NCBI GenBank assembly: GCA_937974415.1
Contig: CALJXB010000171.1
Span: forward strand, 1 to 7,521
Length of the DNA: 7,521 bases
Reading direction: 5' to 3'
Source: an uncultured Kiloniellales bacterium
Lineage (GTDB): Bacteria > Pseudomonadota > Alphaproteobacteria > Kiloniellales > JAKSDN01
The notes below the pieces were generated by a model, which saw only the letters and a list, made by a program, of their open reading frames with translations, was not told where the DNA came from and made no database searches. Position 1 is the stretch's first letter. The number at the start of each line of letters is the position of its first letter. This document shows, one piece after another, positions 4,755 to 7,521 of this stretch. Position numbers and translations under genes: made by a program.

Positions 4755-7133
4755 TCAGTTGTCCTGCGACGCTTCGTTGACCAATTCCCAGAGCCGGTTG
4801 GGGCTGAGCGGGATCTCGAGGACGTCGACTCCGCGCGCCGGCAGCTCGAGAGCGTCCTCCAGGGCCTGGGCGAAGAGGGGGCCGACGGGAATAGCGCCGG
4901 CCTCGCCCACGCCCTTGATGCCGAGCTCGTTGCGGGTCGACGGTGTGACCTGGTGATCGAGCACCATGCGGGGCACGTCCAGCGAGGTCGGGATCAGGTA
5001 GTCGGCAAAGGTCGCGTTGAGCAGCTGGGCGTCGTCGTCGAACACTAGATGCTCGTAAAAGGCGTTGCCGATCCCCTGGGCGACGCCGCCGTGGATCTGG
5101 CCTTCGACCAAGAGCGGATTGATCACCGTGCCGCAGTCGTGCACCACCACGAATTTCTTGATCTCGATCATCAGGGTTTCCGGGTCGACTTCGACGATCA
5201 TGGCATGGGCGCCGCAGGCCATGGTGCCGCCCTCCGGTCCGAAATAGCGGGTCGCTTCCAAGCCCGGCTCCGTGCCGGGCTTGACGGCGCCGCGCATGGG
5301 GTTGGCGAGGACGGCGAGCGCCCCCAGGGCGATCTCTTCGTCGGGCCTTCCACTGGCACGTTTCGCCATGCCGTCCTCGAGGACGACCTCGGACGGAGCA
5401 CAGCCCAGGTGCTCGGCGGCCAGAGCGAGCGTTTTTTCGCGCACCGCCGAGGCCGCCTCGTGCACCGCGTTGCCGGCGACTACCGCGCCGCGGCTGGCGA
5501 AGGTTCCGGCACCCCAGTAAAACTGGTCGGTGTCGCCCGTCGTCACGTCCACCTCCCGGGGGCTCACCCCGAGGTGGTCGGCGGCGATCTGGGCGAAGAC
5601 GGTGAAGTGGCCCTGGCCCTGGGAGCCGATGCCGGTGGCGACGGCGATGCGGCCGTTGGCCTGGATCTGCACCCTCGCGCCCTCGTAGGGGCCGATGCCG
5701 GTGCCCTCGATATAGCAGACCAGGCCGAGGCCGACCCGGCGGCCGGCGGCCCTGAGGGCCGGCTGTTCCTCGTTGACGAAGGCCTCGTAGCCGATCAGCT
5801 CCAGCGTCCTCTCGAGGACGGGCGCGTAGTTGCCGCTGTCGTAGGTCAGCTCGGCGAAGTCCTGGAACATGATCTCTTGCTTCACCGGGAAGGCGTCGTG
5901 CGGGATGAGGTTGCGCCGGCGGATCTCCGCCCGGTCCAGGCCTAGTTCGCGCGCGGCGATATCCATCAGCCGCTCGATGACGAAGGTCCCGTGAGCGCGG
6001 CCGGCCCCGCGGTAGGGCGCGACCAGCGGCTTGTTGGTGAAGATCGCGGTGAAGGTGCTGTCGTAGGCCGGCACGTCGTAGAGGCCGAGGACGGAGCACT
6101 GGCTGTTGAGCGGTACCGTCAGGCCATAGGGGTTGTAGGCGCCGTTGTCGTGCAGGACAACGTCCTTGATTCCGAGAATGCGGCCCTCTTCATCGAGCGC
6201 CATCTCGGCCTCGTGGATCTGGCTGCGCTCCTGGGAGGTGGCGAGGAAGTGCTCGCCCCGGTCCTCGATCCATTTGACCGCCCGGCCGAGCTGTAACGCC
6301 GCCCAGGATATTACCAAGTACTCCGCGTAGTACATCAGCAGCTTGGCGCCGAAGCCGCCGCCGACGAAGGGCGCCACCACCCGCACATCGCGCTCGCCGA
6401 GGCCGAGCAGAGCGGCCAGGCCGGTGCGCAAGGAGGCCGGCGCCTGGGTCGTCGCCCAGACCGTCAGGCGGCGGGTCTTGCGGTCGAACTGGGCGACCAC
6501 GCCCCGGGTCTCCATGGGCTGGGCCATGCCGTGGTCGTAGGTGAAGCGGCGGCGGACCACCGTCGCGGCGGCGGCCAAGGCCGCCGCGTAGTCGCCTTTG
6601 GCCTGGTGCACGTGGGCCGCCACGTTGCCGGCCAGGCCGTCGTGCACCTCGGGCGCGTCCTCGGCGGCGGAGCGCTCCAGATCGGCGGCGACGGGCAGGG
6701 GCGCGTAGTCCACGACGATGTCGGCCAAGGCGTCCTCGGCGACATAGCGGCTCTCGGCCACCACCAGGGCAACCGGCTCGCCGGCGTAGCGCACTTTGTC
6801 TTTGGCGAGCGGCACCTGGGTGTGCTTGTTGAACACGCTATTCGGGATCGGCGGCGGCGGTACCACCAGGGGCACGGATTGCCAAAAATCGCCCAGATCC
6901 TCGGCCGTATAGACGGCCAGCACCCCGTCGTGGGCCTTGGCCGCCGACACATCGATGGACTCGATGCGGGCATGGGCGTGGGGGCTGCGCAAGAAGGCGG
7001 CGTGCCACAGGTCGGCGAGCACCAGGTCGTCGACGAACAAGGCCTGGCCGGTCAGCAGCGCCGGGTCCTCGTTGCGCGTCACCGGGGCGCCGAAGTAGCG
7101 GTTGACCGCCGAGGCCGAGGGCTTGGCCGTCAT
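4755..7133 (-). CDS. Molybdopterin-binding large subunit of a CO-dehydrogenase-family hydroxylase (form II-like)
   Basis: 792 residues, the usual length for CoxL-type subunits of the xanthine oxidase family, which bind molybdopterin cytosine dinucleotide and hydroxylate substrates or oxidise CO. The N-terminal a/b hammerhead region (about 18-145, RNEDPALLTGQALFVDDL) is followed by the molybdenum domain. Landmarks: GGGFGAK at 258-264, the active-site loop PYRGAGR at 373-379, QGQGH at 505-509, DCGTVINP at 666-673, GGVAQGIG at 682-689, and GVGEAGA at 741-747 whose Glu744 is the conserved catalytic base. True form I CO dehydrogenase has AYxCSFR with a cysteine that carries the Cu-S-Mo bridge. That Cys is absent, so CO is not a safe substrate call. 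Start taken at ATG 7133, with GGAGGG at 7142-7147. The start is one base after the coxS stop, so the two are translationally coupled. An upstream extension of the frame overlaps coxS and is a shadow. Confidence 0.93.
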   Translation of the reverse strand: MTAKPSASAVNRYFGAPVTRNEDPALLTGQALFVDDLVLADLWHAAFLRSPHAHARIESIDVSAAKAHDGVLAVYTAEDLGDFWQSVPLVVPPPPIPNSVFNKHTQVPLAKDKVRYAGEPVALVVAESRYVAEDALADIVVDYAPLPVAADLERSAAEDAPEVHDGLAGNVAAHVHQAKGDYAAALAAAATVVRRRFTYDHGMAQPMETRGVVAQFDRKTRRLTVWATTQAPASLRTGLAALLGLGERDVRVVAPFVGGGFGAKLLMYYAEYLVISWAALQLGRAVKWIEDRGEHFLATSQERSQIHEAEMALDEEGRILGIKDVVLHDNGAYNPYGLTVPLNSQCSVLGLYDVPAYDSTFTAIFTNKPLVAPYRGAGRAHGTFVIERLMDIAARELGLDRAEIRRRNLIPHDAFPVKQEIMFQDFAELTYDSGNYAPVLERTLELIGYEAFVNEEQPALRAAGRRVGLGLVCYIEGTGIGPYEGARVQIQANGRIAVATGIGSQGQGHFTVFAQIAADHLGVSPREVDVTTGDTDQFYWGAGTFASRGAVVAGNAVHEAASAVREKTLALAAEHLGCAPSEVVLEDGMAKRASGRPDEEIALGALAVLANPMRGAVKPGTEPGLEATRYFGPEGGTMACGAHAMIVEVDPETLMIEIKKFVVVHDCGTVINPLLVEGQIHGGVAQGIGNAFYEHLVFDDDAQLLNATFADYLIPTSLDVPRMVLDHQVTPSTRNELGIKGVGEAGAIPVGPLFAQALEDALELPARGVDVLEIPLSPNRLWELVNEASQDN

Positions 7134-7134
7134 G

Positions 7135-7521
<387 letters not shown>

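Noticed and set aside
5049..5945. Plus-strand open frame (298 residues) opposite the large hydroxylase subunit
   Set aside because: It lies wholly inside the conserved coxL-like gene on the other strand, with D/V/G/H-rich low-information translation typical of an antisense shadow.
4714..6099. Long N-terminal extension of the CoxG frame
   Set aside because: The extension overlaps coxL in another frame and is Arg/Pro-rich. The ATG at 4713 has a strong ribosome binding site and matches the family's start.
4755..7133. Calling the large subunit form I carbon monoxide dehydrogenase
   Set aside because: The copper-binding Cys loop is absent; the loop reads PYRGAGR.

Overview
The window looks like a chromosomal segment of a high-GC alphaproteobacterium, possibly in or near the Rhodospirillales. 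The evidence is indirect: strong G/C bias at third codon positions, purine-rich ribosome binding sites, a bactofilin gene, and a CO-dehydrogenase-like molybdenum hydroxylase operon. No rRNA, tRNA, CRISPR array, insertion sequence or phage gene is visible. The assignment is an inference from style, not from a marker gene.

Left part (1-1510, + strand). The 3' end of a gene enters from the left edge and looks like the C-terminal half of a DUF3108-type envelope protein. A complete bactofilin gene (437-985) follows, closed by a strong GC-rich intrinsic terminator (1015-1057). Next is a small predicted lipoprotein (1151-1510). These are cell-envelope or cell-shape genes, but only the bactofilin has a recognised role.

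Middle part (1572-4039, + strand). A saccharopine-dehydrogenase-like Rossmann protein (1572-2672) is followed by a short AT-rich gap. Then come a HIT-family nucleotide hydrolase/transferase (2730-3188) and an unrecognised 284-residue protein (3185-4039) whose start codon overlaps the HIT stop codon. The last two are almost certainly co-translated; whether the dehydrogenase-like gene shares their transcript is unclear.

Right part (4093-7521, - strand, convergent with the middle part). Reading from right to left there is the small [2Fe-2S] subunit (coxS-like, cut by the window edge), the large molybdopterin subunit (coxL-like) and a CoxG-like membrane-anchored protein. Genes are tightly spaced, so this is one operon. 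The large subunit carries PYRGAGR where true form I CO dehydrogenase has a cysteine-containing AYxCSFR loop. It should therefore be called a CO-dehydrogenase-family (form II-like) hydroxylase of unknown substrate. The FAD subunit (coxM) is not in the window and would be expected upstream of coxS, beyond position 7521.

I did not find a clearly new biological system. The best candidates for a second look are the unrecognised protein coupled to the HIT gene and the substrate question for the molybdenum hydroxylase. The remaining long open frames on opposite strands are shadows produced by high GC content.
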